A stretch of 16,304 nt of DNA from DASWIG01 sp965371445 (GTDB taxonomy: Bacteria; Acidobacteriota; Thermoanaerobaculia; Multivoradales; J023). This document shows, piece by piece, positions 4,831 through 13,122 of the stretch. The DNA lies in the NCBI GenBank assembly GCA_965371445.1, contig CBDUYN010000213.1, positions 1 to 16,304 of the forward strand. The letters are read 5' to 3'. Below the pieces are notes generated by a model. It made no database searches. It was not told the DNA's origin and saw only the letters and a program-made list of their open reading frames with translations. The position numbers and the translations under genes are program-made. Within the stretch, counting starts at the first letter, position 1, and the number at the start of each line of letters is the position of its first letter.

Positions 4831-6240
4831 CTAGTCCTCCGGACGCTCTCCGGGCGGCGCCATCTTCACCATGCGCGGAAAAAAACGCGCCAGCGGCTCG
4901 ACCAGGTCGGTCTGCGCCGCCATCACCTGCTCGATGTCCCGGTAGGCCATGGGGACCTCGTCGAGCCCGGCGGAGAGAAGCGTCACACCGCGGCTTTCGA
5001 GGAGCTTCCTGGTCTCCGACCAGGTAAAGGACTGCTTGGCTTTTTTGCGGCTCATCACCCGTCCGGCACCGTGCGCCGCCGACTTGAGCGACGCCGGGTT
5101 GCCCCGTCCGCGGACGATGAAGGCGGGATTCGCCATCGAGCCCGGGATGACGCCGAGCTCGCCGTCGCCGGCCGGCGTCGCGCCCTTGCGGTGGACGATC
5201 AGCTCCTCGCCCTGGTGGGTCTCGCGCCAGGCGAAGTTGTGATGGTTCTCGACCGAGAGGAGGACCCGGACGCCGAGCGCCTTGGTGATGTGGTGATGGA
5301 TGCAGGCGTGGTTCGCCGAGGCGTAGCGTCCCATGAGCTCCATGGCCTGCCAGTACTCCTGGCCGGCTTCGGAGTCGAGGTCGAGCCAGGCCAGGTGGCG
5401 GAGCTCCTTGGGCAGGTCGCGGTGGAAGCTCATCGCCAGCTTGCTGTAGTAGCTCGCGACGTTGGCACCCGTGCCGCGGCTGCCGCTGTGGCTCATCAAG
5501 GCCAGATAGACGCCGGGCTCGAGACCCAGGACTTTCCCCGCCTCGGCATGGCTGACCTCAAGCTCGCCGTACTCGGCGAAATGGTTGCCGCTGCCGCTCG
5601 TGCCGAGCTGTGCCCAAGCCTTGTCCTTAAAACGCTCCGTAACCGGCGAGACCGTCCAGTCGTCGTCGAGGACGTCGTGCTGGCGGCGGTTGCGAAAGGT
5701 CGCGCCGATACCGAAGCTCGTCTCGCGTTCGAGCGTCTTGCGTAGCCGGTCGCGTTGTCCTTCGAGGGCCTTGACCGGCAAGTCGAAGATCGTCATCTTC
5801 ATGCGGCAGGCGATGTCGACGCCGACGGCGTAGGGGATGACCGAGCTGCGCGTCGCGAGCACTCCGCCGATCGGTAGCCCGTAGCCGACATGGGCGTCGG
5901 GCATGAGGGCGCCGACCGCCGAGACCGGGAGCGAGCAGGCGTTCGTCATCTGCTGGATGGCTTCGCGGTCGATGTCGGTGCCCCACTGCTGGTAGGGCGC
6001 CGGCTCGGCGCGGGGCACGTAAAGGCCGCGCTCGGTCTTCCGGCCGATCATCTTCTTGGCAAGCTCGCTGAAGTATTCGTCGGCAGCGAAGGCCTCGGGA
6101 TTGCGGGCCAGATCTTTGACGCGGCGCCGCAGCGCGGCTTTCTTCATCCCGGCGTTTGCCGCCGCCGCCACCGCGGCGATCGCGGCGTCGGAGAGCTCGC
6201 GGCTGCCAAAGCCCAGCTTGACCAGTTCTTTTCGTTTCAT
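4831..6240 (-). CDS. rtcB: RNA-splicing ligase RtcB
   Basis: 469 residues. RtcB is a manganese- and GTP-dependent ligase that joins RNA 2',3'-cyclic phosphate (or 3'-phosphate) ends to 5'-hydroxyl ends, working in RNA repair in the cytoplasm. Family motifs are complete: MPDAHVGYGLPIGGV (residues 113-127), the metal site DIAC (Asp142, Cys145), GTSGSGNHF with His220, SHSGSRGTG with His251, NHHNF near 332-336, and AHGAGR with His390 as the expected GMP-accepting histidine. It carries roughly 60-80 N-terminal residues more than the Escherichia coli enzyme, as seen in other long bacterial forms. The ATG overlaps the uvrA stop (ATGA at 6240-6237) and has AGAGGAAGG just upstream, so it is translationally coupled to uvrA. 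No archease (the RtcB activator) is in the window. Confidence 0.95.
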   Translation of the reverse strand: MKRKELVKLGFGSRELSDAAIAAVAAAANAGMKKAALRRRVKDLARNPEAFAADEYFSELAKKMIGRKTERGLYVPRAEPAPYQQWGTDIDREAIQQMTNACSLPVSAVGALMPDAHVGYGLPIGGVLATRSSVIPYAVGVDIACRMKMTIFDLPVKALEGQRDRLRKTLERETSFGIGATFRNRRQHDVLDDDWTVSPVTERFKDKAWAQLGTSGSGNHFAEYGELEVSHAEAGKVLGLEPGVYLALMSHSGSRGTGANVASYYSKLAMSFHRDLPKELRHLAWLDLDSEAGQEYWQAMELMGRYASANHACIHHHITKALGVRVLLSVENHHNFAWRETHQGEELIVHRKGATPAGDGELGVIPGSMANPAFIVRGRGNPASLKSAAHGAGRVMSRKKAKQSFTWSETRKLLESRGVTLLSAGLDEVPMAYRDIEQVMAAQTDLVEPLARFFPRMVKMAPPGERPED

Positions 6241-9068
6241 CGCGCCTTCCTCTGCCGTTTCAGGAGTGGCTTCAAGAACGTCCCCGTGAAGCTCTTGCCC
6301 GACTTGGCCACCTGCTCGGGGGCGCCGGCCACCACGAGCTGTCCGCCCCCCTCGCCCCCTTCGGGGCCGAGGTCGATGACCCAGTCGGCGGTCTTGATCA
6401 CCTCCAGGTTGTGCTCGACGACGATGACCGTGTTGCCCTTCTCGACCAACCGGTGGAGGAGGTCGAGGAGCTTCTTGACGTCCTCGAAGTGAAGGCCCGT
6501 CGTGGGCTCGTCGAGCAGAAAGAGGGTCTGGCCCGTCGAGCGCTTGCAGAGCTCGGTGGCGAGCTTGACGCGCTGCGCCTCGCCGCCCGAGAGCGTCGTC
6601 GCCGGCTGCCCGAGGTGGATGTAGCCGAGGCCCACCTCGTCGATCGTCCGCAGGATTCGCTCGATCGGCGGGATGTGCTCGAAGACCTCCCGCGCCTGCT
6701 CCACAGTCAGGTCGAGGATCTCGGCGACGTTCAATCCCTTGTAGCGGACGGCGAGCGTCTCGCGGTCGTAGCGCTTGCCGCCGCAGACCTCGCAGGTGAC
6801 GTAGATGTCGGGCAGGAAGTGCATCTCGATCTTGATCTTGCCGTCGCCCGAGCAGGCCTCGCAGCGCCCGCCCGCGACGTTGAACGAGAAGCGTCCCGGC
6901 TTGTAGCCTCGTGCCCGGGCCTCCGGAGTCTTCGCCATCAGCGACCGGATGTGGTTGAAGACGTTCGTATAAGTCGCCGGATTCGACCGCGGGGTGCGCC
7001 CGATGGGGCTCTGGTCGATCGAGATGACCTTGTCGAGGTGCTTTAAGCCGATGATGCGGTCGTGCTCGCCAGCGCGCTCCTGGGCGCCGAAGAAGTAACC
7101 CGCCAGCGCCTTGTGGAGGATGTCGTTGACGAGGCTCGACTTGCCCGAGCCGGAAACGCCGGTCACGACCGTGAAGAGGCCGAGGGGGAATTCGACGTCG
7201 ATGTTCTTCAGGTTGTTGTGGCGCGCCCCTTTTACGGCGATCGTATTCTCGGCCGACGCCCGGCGTCCGGGCACCTCGATCGCCTCTTTCCCGGAGAGGT
7301 AGCGGCCGGTGAGCGAGTCGGGATGCTCCTCGAGGTCCTGGGGCGTCCCTTCGGCCACGACCTCGCCGCCGTGGACACCGGCGCCGGGTCCCAGGTCGAG
7401 GACCCAGTCGGCGGCGCGGATCGTCTCCTCGTCGTGCTCGACCACGAGGACCGAGTTGCCGAGGTCACGCATGCCCCGGAGCATCTCGATGAGCCGCGCG
7501 TTGTCGCGCTGGTGAAGCCCGATCGACGGCTCGTCGAGGACGTAGAGCACGCCCATCAGCTTCGAGCCGATCTGGGTGGCCAGCCGGATGCGCTGGCTCT
7601 CGCCGCCCGAGAGCGTCGCCGAAGAGCGGTCGAGGGTGAGGTAACCGACGCCCACGTCGTCGAGGAAGCCGAGCCGGTCACGGACCTCCTGGAGGACCTT
7701 GGAGACGATCGAGCGCTCGCGGCGGCTGAGCTTCAAGCCGCGCACCACGGCGAGGAGCTGTGAGACCGGCATGCGCACGAGCTCGTCGATCGAGCAGTCG
7801 CCGACGGTGATCGCCAGGGCCTCGGGCCGCAGGCGCCGTCCCTGGCAGGCCGGGCACGTCTGGATCGACATGTATTTCTCGATCTCGACGCGCGCCGCCG
7901 CCGACTCGGTCTCGCGGTAGCGGCGCTCCAGGCGCGGCACGATGCCCTCGAAGCTCCCCTGCCACTGGTAGCTGGAACGTTTGCCCTTGAAGCTGAACTG
8001 GAGCTCGTCGTCGCCACTGCCATAGAGGAGGACGTCGCGGATTTTCTTGGGGAGTTCTTTCCACGGCGTCGAGAGCTTGAACCCCATGTGGCTGGCGAGG
8101 CTTTTCACCATGCGGATCTGAAACGAGCGCGAGCCCACGCTCCAGGGGACGACGGCCCCGGCGTCAATCGATCGGTCGGGGTCGGGGACGATCCTCTGCG
8201 GGTCTACGGCGCGGAGCGTCCCGAGGCCCGAGCACTCCGGACAGGCGCCGTAGGGGCTGTTGAACGAGAAGAGGCGCGGTGTGACCTCGGCGAGGCTCGT
8301 GCCGCAGTCCACGCAGGCGTAGTGGAGCGAGAGCGTCTCCTCCTGTCCGCCGCGGGGCGCCAGGACGAGCAGGCCGTTCGAGACCTTGAGCGCCGTCTCG
8401 ATCGACGAGGCGAGCCGCTGCTGGCCGAGGCCCTCTTTGACTACCAGGCGGTCGATGACGATGTCGATCGAATGTTTCTTCTTCTTGTCGAGGGCCGGCG
8501 GCTCGCCCGAGAGGTCGTAGACCTCGCCGTCGATGCGGGCGCGGATGAACCCCTCGCGCGACATCTGCCGGAGTTGTTTCTTGTACTCGCCTTTCTTGCC
8601 GCGGACGTAGGGGGCGTAGATCTCCAGGCGCGTCCCTTCCGGCATGGCGAGCACCCGGTCGACCATCTGCTGGACGGTCTGGGCGCGGATCGCCTGGCCG
8701 CAGTTGGGGCAGTGAGGAACGCCGATCGAGGAGTAGAGGAGCCGCAGGTAGTCGTGAATCTCGGTCACCGTGCCGACGGTCGAGCGCGGGTTCTTGGAGA
8801 CCGACTTCTGCTCGATGGAGATGGCCGGAGAGAGGCCCTCGATCGCGTCGACGTCGGGCTTCTCCATCTGCTGGAGGAACTGCCGGGCGTAGGCCGAGAG
8901 CGATTCGACGTAGCGCCGCTGGCCCTCGGCGAAGAGGGTGTCGAAGGCCAAGGACGACTTGCCCGATCCCGAGACGCCGGTGACGACGACCAGGCGGTTC
9001 CTGGGGATCGAGACGGTGAGGTTCTTGAGGTTGTGCTCGCGCGCGCCGCGCAGGGTGATGTGGTCCAT
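6237..9068 (-). CDS. uvrA: UvrABC excinuclease subunit A
   Basis: 943 residues, the usual UvrA length. UvrA is a dimeric ABC-type ATPase that finds bulky DNA lesions and loads UvrB in nucleotide excision repair. Both ATPase modules are intact: Walker A GVSGSGKSS at residues 31-39 and again near 637, signature LSGGES near 486 and LSGGEA near 824. Zinc-binding cysteines are present: CPNC (120-123), the CVDC/CPEC pair in the first half, and CEAC/CEVC near 735-765. The ATG at 9068 lacks a strong Shine-Dalgarno. The gene follows the ankyrin gene by 39 bp and overlaps rtcB by 4 bases, so it is in the middle of an operon. No LexA-type operator was recognised ahead of it. Confidence 0.97.
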   Translation of the reverse strand: MDHITLRGAREHNLKNLTVSIPRNRLVVVTGVSGSGKSSLAFDTLFAEGQRRYVESLSAYARQFLQQMEKPDVDAIEGLSPAISIEQKSVSKNPRSTVGTVTEIHDYLRLLYSSIGVPHCPNCGQAIRAQTVQQMVDRVLAMPEGTRLEIYAPYVRGKKGEYKKQLRQMSREGFIRARIDGEVYDLSGEPPALDKKKKHSIDIVIDRLVVKEGLGQQRLASSIETALKVSNGLLVLAPRGGQEETLSLHYACVDCGTSLAEVTPRLFSFNSPYGACPECSGLGTLRAVDPQRIVPDPDRSIDAGAVVPWSVGSRSFQIRMVKSLASHMGFKLSTPWKELPKKIRDVLLYGSGDDELQFSFKGKRSSYQWQGSFEGIVPRLERRYRETESAAARVEIEKYMSIQTCPACQGRRLRPEALAITVGDCSIDELVRMPVSQLLAVVRGLKLSRRERSIVSKVLQEVRDRLGFLDDVGVGYLTLDRSSATLSGGESQRIRLATQIGSKLMGVLYVLDEPSIGLHQRDNARLIEMLRGMRDLGNSVLVVEHDEETIRAADWVLDLGPGAGVHGGEVVAEGTPQDLEEHPDSLTGRYLSGKEAIEVPGRRASAENTIAVKGARHNNLKNIDVEFPLGLFTVVTGVSGSGKSSLVNDILHKALAGYFFGAQERAGEHDRIIGLKHLDKVISIDQSPIGRTPRSNPATYTNVFNHIRSLMAKTPEARARGYKPGRFSFNVAGGRCEACSGDGKIKIEMHFLPDIYVTCEVCGGKRYDRETLAVRYKGLNVAEILDLTVEQAREVFEHIPPIERILRTIDEVGLGYIHLGQPATTLSGGEAQRVKLATELCKRSTGQTLFLLDEPTTGLHFEDVKKLLDLLHRLVEKGNTVIVVEHNLEVIKTADWVIDLGPEGGEGGGQLVVAGAPEQVAKSGKSFTGTFLKPLLKRQRKAR

Positions 9069-9107
9069 GGGGGCGCAGACTCTAGCAAAGCCTGCCCATG
9101 ACTGCGG

Positions 9108-11072
9108 CTACTTCTTGGCCGCTTCCTTCAAACTGGCGGCCACCTCGTCGTGTCCCGCCGCCGCGGCGAGCGACTCCGCGGTCTCCCCGGCTTTGCTCTT
9201 GAGCGACGGATCGGCCCCCACCTGGACGAGCTGCTCGACGATCGGCTGGTACCCCGCCGCGGCCGCCTGCATGAGGATCGTCTCGCCCCGCCGGTTCGGC
9301 GTGTTGACGTCGAGGCCGAGGCTGACGAGGAAGCTGACGATGTCCCAGTTGTTGCTGGAGGCGGCGACGCTTAGAAGCGGCAGCTCTTCCAGGAACTTGT
9401 CGTCGCTGGAGCTCTGGAGGAGGTCCTCGAGGCGGCCCAGCTGACCTTCCGAGATCGCGGTCAGGATCTCGACCCGCTGGGCGCCGGTCTTGCGGGCACC
9501 GGCTTGCTCGAGGACCCGGCGCAACCGCGCGAGCTTGCGCCGTGCGACGACCGAGGTCTCCTCGTCGAGGGCGAGGTCGCGCACGCGCGCCCACGCCGAA
9601 TGGCCCTCGTTGTCGCCAGCCTCGACCTCGGCGCCCAGGTGAAGCAACGGATTGGCCAGCGACGTGAAGGCCTCGATGTCCTCTTCCTCCCGGGCGAGAT
9701 AGACGTCGACGGCATGCATCAGAGGGGTCGCGCCGTCGGCGCCCGGGTGGTTCAAGTCGGCGCCGGCGGTGGTCAGGAGGCTCACCGTCAGGTGCGCGTC
9801 CTCGGTCTCGCTGTGGACGGCGTAGATGAGCGCCGTCCAGCCGTTGGCGTCGTCGCCGAGCTCAAAGCTCGCCCCGGCGGCGATCAGCATGCGCAGCAGG
9901 TCGCGGCGGCCGAGGCTGGCGGCGATCATCAACGCCGTCCGTCCCTCCTCGTCGAATCCGTCGGGATCGATCAGCCCGGAGGCCAGGAGACGCTTGGCGT
10001 GGTCGAGCTCGCCGGCGTGGATGAGGTCGATCAGGCGAGCGGCGCTGGTGGCGGCCTCGGTGCGCTCCTCGACGGCTCTCTTGAGCTCCACCTCGGCCGG
10101 GCGTCGCTCGGCGGTCGCGAAGGCCGGTGCGAGGAGCTGAAAGGTCTGCTCCTGGCCGGCGGCGGCCGCGTGCCAGAGGGCGTCTCGTTGGCGCTCGTCC
10201 TGGAGCTTGGGGTCGGCGTCGCTGTCGAGCAGCAGGCGGACCAGCTCGACGTTCCCGGTCGAGGCGGCGGCCATGAGCGGCGTGCACCTCTCCTCGCCGG
10301 CCGCGTTGACGTCGGCACCGGCTTCGAGCAGGGTGCGCACCACCGGCTCGTGCCGATGCTCGGCGGCGCTCAAAATCGGCGGCCGCCCACCGCCCCCGTC
10401 GACCCCGGCACCGCTTTCCAGCAGCGTCCGGACGAGCGCCAGGTGTCCGGTCTCGACGGCCCGGCCGAGAGGTGTCATCCCCTTGCGGTCACGGTTGGTC
10501 AGGTCCGCCTCGCCCTGAGCCAGGATCTTGCGCAGGCGCGCCGCGTCGCGGTCCTGGATCGACGCGAAGACGTTGTCCCCGCCTTGCCGGCGGTAGCCGT
10601 TGTTGCCGTTTTTCGCCGCGGCCGCGAGCGCCTTGACGACCTCGTCGTGTCCCCTCTTCTCGGCCACGGAGAGGGCCGATTCCCCTTCGTCGTCAACGAC
10701 CGAGACGGCGGCGCCGGCGTCGAGGAGGGTCTCAACCATCTCCAGGTTGCCGGTGGCGGCCGCGGTGATGAGCGGCGTAAAGCCGTCGGCCACCGGACGG
10801 TTGACGTCGGCGTAGGCGTCGATCAGGGCTTTGGCCACCTCGACGTGACCCTCCAGGGTCGCCGCCTCCAGAGGTGTGACGGCGCCGCCCCAGTCGGGGT
10901 CGACACCGGCTCGCAGCAGGATTCGGACGATCGGAAGGTGGCCGCACTCGGCGGCGACGGTGAGCGCCGCGACGCCGGTCTCTTCGTCGAGTCGCCGGAG
11001 GTCGACTCCCTGGCGCATGAGGTTTCGTAGAGTTTTCAGGTCGCCGTGCTCGATGGCATCAAAAAGCGTCAT
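9108..11072 (-). CDS. Multi-ankyrin-repeat protein
   Basis: 654 residues built almost wholly of ankyrin repeats: units such as GFTPLITAAATGNLEMVETL and the conserved spacing TPL-AA-G-LVxxLLxxGAD recur from residue 30 to the C-terminus, at least ten times, with a more divergent stretch around residues 155-185 and another Glu/Arg-rich one near 330-350. No signal peptide, membrane helix or enzymatic domain is visible, so it is probably a cytoplasmic scaffold or inhibitor that binds a partner protein. Start ATG 11072 has AGGAG 11-12 nt upstream. It is the first gene of a minus-strand unit continuing into uvrA and rtcB, but I see nothing in it that ties it to DNA repair; the partner is unknown. 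Confidence 0.92.
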   Translation of the reverse strand: MTLFDAIEHGDLKTLRNLMRQGVDLRRLDEETGVAALTVAAECGHLPIVRILLRAGVDPDWGGAVTPLEAATLEGHVEVAKALIDAYADVNRPVADGFTPLITAAATGNLEMVETLLDAGAAVSVVDDEGESALSVAEKRGHDEVVKALAAAAKNGNNGYRRQGGDNVFASIQDRDAARLRKILAQGEADLTNRDRKGMTPLGRAVETGHLALVRTLLESGAGVDGGGGRPPILSAAEHRHEPVVRTLLEAGADVNAAGEERCTPLMAAASTGNVELVRLLLDSDADPKLQDERQRDALWHAAAAGQEQTFQLLAPAFATAERRPAEVELKRAVEERTEAATSAARLIDLIHAGELDHAKRLLASGLIDPDGFDEEGRTALMIAASLGRRDLLRMLIAAGASFELGDDANGWTALIYAVHSETEDAHLTVSLLTTAGADLNHPGADGATPLMHAVDVYLAREEEDIEAFTSLANPLLHLGAEVEAGDNEGHSAWARVRDLALDEETSVVARRKLARLRRVLEQAGARKTGAQRVEILTAISEGQLGRLEDLLQSSSDDKFLEELPLLSVAASSNNWDIVSFLVSLGLDVNTPNRRGETILMQAAAAGYQPIVEQLVQVGADPSLKSKAGETAESLAAAAGHDEVAASLKEAAKK

Positions 11073-11278
11073 GGTGTTCGGAGCTCCTGCTAGATGTGCT
11101 TCGCGAGTGCCGGCCGGGACCGGGAGCTGGGTAGGTGGGTTCCGGGCACCTGCCCAGGCGAGGCCTCGGGGCGTGCCACCCGCTCGCGGATCGCCGCGAC
11201 GGATCCGTAACGGTTTGAGTTGTGCTGGGCTTGGTCTTCGAACGGCTCAGGCCGAGACCAGGAAGGTCAGCGGCACCG

Positions 11279-11307
11279 ATTATAACGGCGCCCTGACCAT
11301 TGTGCAA
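11279..11307 (-). promoter_or_regulatory. Sigma70-type promoter for the ankyrin-uvrA-rtcB unit
   Basis: On the minus strand TTGCAC (plus coordinates 11302-11307) is separated by exactly 17 bp from TATAAT (11279-11284). This is a near-consensus housekeeping promoter in otherwise GC-rich DNA. Transcription would begin near 11272, leaving a leader of about 200 nt before the ankyrin ATG. It is the only strong minus-strand promoter I could find ahead of uvrA and rtcB. Confidence 0.65.
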
Positions 11308-11349
11308 CCGCGAACCCCATGGTGCCCCGGCGGCTCAACTCGCACGGGG

Positions 11350-11380
11350 TTGGCCGCGAGACGGCGGTTCGGGTTATCAT
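11350..11380 (+). promoter_or_regulatory. Possible efp promoter
   Basis: TTGGCC (11350-11355) and TATCAT (11375-11380) are spaced by 19 bp, slightly long, ahead of efp. The match is modest and was chosen partly because the intergenic region must contain a divergent promoter for efp. Confidence 0.3.
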
Positions 11381-11394
11381 GAGAGGCAGTAACC

Positions 11395-11435
11395 CCCTCC
11401 ACGAAGGGAGGAGCAAGCCTCGCCCGCCGCGAGGC
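11395..11435 (+). other. Two hairpins in the efp leader
   Basis: CCCTCC (11395-11400) pairs with GGGAGG (11406-11411), and GCCTCGC (11417-11423) pairs with GCGAGGC (11429-11435). Both would be in the 5' untranslated region of efp, 34 nt or more before its start. There is no T-tract. Regulatory meaning is unknown. Confidence 0.35.
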
Positions 11436-11468
11436 CGTAACGGATCCACGCACCGGAACGAGGAGCCT

Positions 11469-12038
11469 ATGGCAACCTACAGCACCAACCAGCTCAGATC
11501 CGGGCTCAAGGTCATGCTCGACGGTGCCCCGTGCTCGATCATCGAGAACGAGTTCGTCAAGCCCGGCAAGGGTCAGCCCTTCAGCCGCGTCAAGCTGCGC
11601 CACCTCCTGAACGGCCGGGTCCTGGAGAAGACCTTCAAGTCCGGCGAATCCATCGAGGCCGCCGACGTGGTCGAGACCACCATGCAATACCTCTACAGCG
11701 ACGGCGAGAGCTGGCACTTCATGGTCCCCGACACCTACGAGCAGCACGAGGTCTCGAAAGAGGCCATGGGCGACGCCGTCAAGTGGCTCAAGGAAGAGGA
11801 GAGCTGCGACGTGACCCTGTGGAACAACCAGGCGATCTCCGTCACGCCGCCCAACTTCGTCACCCTGCGGGTGGCGGAGACCGAGCCCGGAGTCAAGGGC
11901 GACACCTCCTCCGGCGGCTCCAAGAACGCGACGCTCGAAACCGGCGCCGTCGTCCGCGTGCCGCTTTTCATCGACGCCGACGAGGTCTTGAGAATCGACA
12001 CCCGGACCGGCGACTACGTCTCGCGGGCGAGAAGCTGA
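11469..12038 (+). CDS. efp: Elongation factor P
   Basis: 189 residues from ATG 11469, with GAGGAG just upstream; a longer in-frame extension exists but does not resemble EF-P, and the chosen start matches the family's MATYxxNxxRxGLK beginning. EF-P enters the ribosome E site and relieves stalling at proline runs. The modification loop reads VKPGKGQ with Lys34 exactly at the position that EpmA modifies in Escherichia coli. The C-terminal signature (SVTPPNFVTL, then GAVVRVPLFI, ending GDYVSRARS) is intact. The next gene, 10 bp downstream, encodes the matching modification enzyme, so the two are almost certainly co-transcribed. Confidence 0.97.
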   Translation: MATYSTNQLRSGLKVMLDGAPCSIIENEFVKPGKGQPFSRVKLRHLLNGRVLEKTFKSGESIEAADVVETTMQYLYSDGESWHFMVPDTYEQHEVSKEAMGDAVKWLKEEESCDVTLWNNQAISVTPPNFVTLRVAETEPGVKGDTSSGGSKNATLETGAVVRVPLFIDADEVLRIDTRTGDYVSRARS

Positions 12039-12048
12039 GGCCGCCGCC

Positions 12049-13047
12049 ATCCCCCCGCCCCGACCCTCCGCCCAGGACTGGGAGCCGACAGCAGCCTGGG
12101 AGACCCTTCGCCGCCGGGCAAGGCTTCTCGCCGAGCTCCGGGGCTTCTTTGCCGAGCGGGGCGTCCTGGAAGTAGAGACACCCCTCCTCTCGGCCGCCGC
12201 CACGACCGACGTCCACCTCGAGAGCCTTCGCTTCCCCGGCGACATTGCCGGGGTTCCCGGCCCGTTCTTTCTCCAGACGTCTCCGGAGCTTGCCATGAAA
12301 CGGCTGCTGGCCGCCGGCAGTGGCTCACCCGGAAGTGGTCCGATCTATCAGATCGCGAAGGCTTTCCGCGGCGGCGAGGCAGGACGGCTCCACAACCCGG
12401 AGTTCACGATCCTGGAGTGGTACCGCCCGGGATGGGACCACCACGCGCTCCTGGACGAGGTCGAGGAGCTCCTCAGCCAGGTCCTGGGGACCGGAGCCGC
12501 GGAGCGGGTGAGCTACGGTGAGCTTTTCGAGCGTCATCTCGGCGTCGACGCGCACTGCGATCCGCCCGAGCGCCTCCGCGAAGCAGCGGCGGGTGCCGGG
12601 CTCGACGTCGCCGGGCTCGACGGCGCCGACCGTGACACCTGGCTCCAGCTCCTGCTCGCGCTCGGCGTCGAGCCGCGCCTCGGACGCGGGCGTCCGACGT
12701 TCGTCGTCGACTTCCCGGCGTCGCAGGCGGCGCTCGCCCGCCTCCGTCCCGGGGAGGTGCCGGTGGCGGAGCGCTTCGAGGTCTACGTCGAGGGTATCGA
12801 GCTCGCCAACGGCTTCCACGAGCTCACCGACGCCGCCGAGCAGCGCCGGCGTTTCGAGCAGGACCTGGCCCACCGCCGCGAGCGCGGGCTGCCGGAAACA
12901 CCGATCGACGAGCGGCTTCTGGCCGCTCTCGCCGCCGGCTTGCCCGATTGCGCCGGGGTCGCGCTCGGCGTCGATCGGCTGGTGATGCTTTCGACGGGCG
13001 CTTCGCGCCTCGCGGAGGTCGTCGCCTTCCCGATCGAGCGGGCGTAG
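12049..13047 (+). CDS. epmA: EF-P beta-lysine ligase EpmA (non-canonical start)
   Basis: EpmA (PoxA/GenX) is a class II lysyl-tRNA synthetase paralogue without the anticodon domain that attaches (R)-beta-lysine to Lys34 of EF-P. The match to the Escherichia coli protein is colinear: FFAERGVLEVETP, LQTSPELAMKRLL, the motif 2 region FRGGEAGRLHNPEFTILEWY (residues about 106-125), VAERFEVYVEGIELANGFHE, and motif 3 GVALGVDRLVML. Conserved sequence begins well upstream of the first in-frame ATG at 12295, which would delete a third of the catalytic domain. From the in-frame TGA at 11989 to 12295 no ATG, GTG or TTG occurs in frame. ATC at 12049 lies 8 nt after GAGG (12037-12040) and gives 332 residues, close to the 325 of Escherichia coli, so I use it. 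Confidence 0.9.
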   Translation: MPPPRPSAQDWEPTAAWETLRRRARLLAELRGFFAERGVLEVETPLLSAAATTDVHLESLRFPGDIAGVPGPFFLQTSPELAMKRLLAAGSGSPGSGPIYQIAKAFRGGEAGRLHNPEFTILEWYRPGWDHHALLDEVEELLSQVLGTGAAERVSYGELFERHLGVDAHCDPPERLREAAAGAGLDVAGLDGADRDTWLQLLLALGVEPRLGRGRPTFVVDFPASQAALARLRPGEVPVAERFEVYVEGIELANGFHELTDAAEQRRRFEQDLAHRRERGLPETPIDERLLAALAAGLPDCAGVALGVDRLVMLSTGASRLAEVVAFPIERA

Positions 13048-13122
13048 AGCGCGTCGTCCGCGGCCCGCTTCGCCTGATAGAGTCTGCCGACTCCGCCGAG
13101 CGAGTCCTACGACGACGGCGCC

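Noticed and set aside
4384..5745. 453-codon plus-strand open frame opposite the DUF2252-like gene and rtcB
   Set aside because: Antisense shadow across two genes; rtcB motifs are unambiguous on the minus strand.
9504..11030. 508-codon plus-strand open frame opposite the ankyrin gene
   Set aside because: Antisense shadow caused by high GC; the minus-strand frame is a clear ankyrin-repeat protein.
11319..11468. N-terminal extension of EF-P by 50 residues
   Set aside because: The extension is Arg/Pro-rich and unlike any EF-P; ATG 11469 reproduces the family N-terminus and places Lys34 correctly.
12295..13047. Short EpmA starting at ATG 12295
   Set aside because: It would remove strongly conserved catalytic-domain sequence that is present and in frame upstream.
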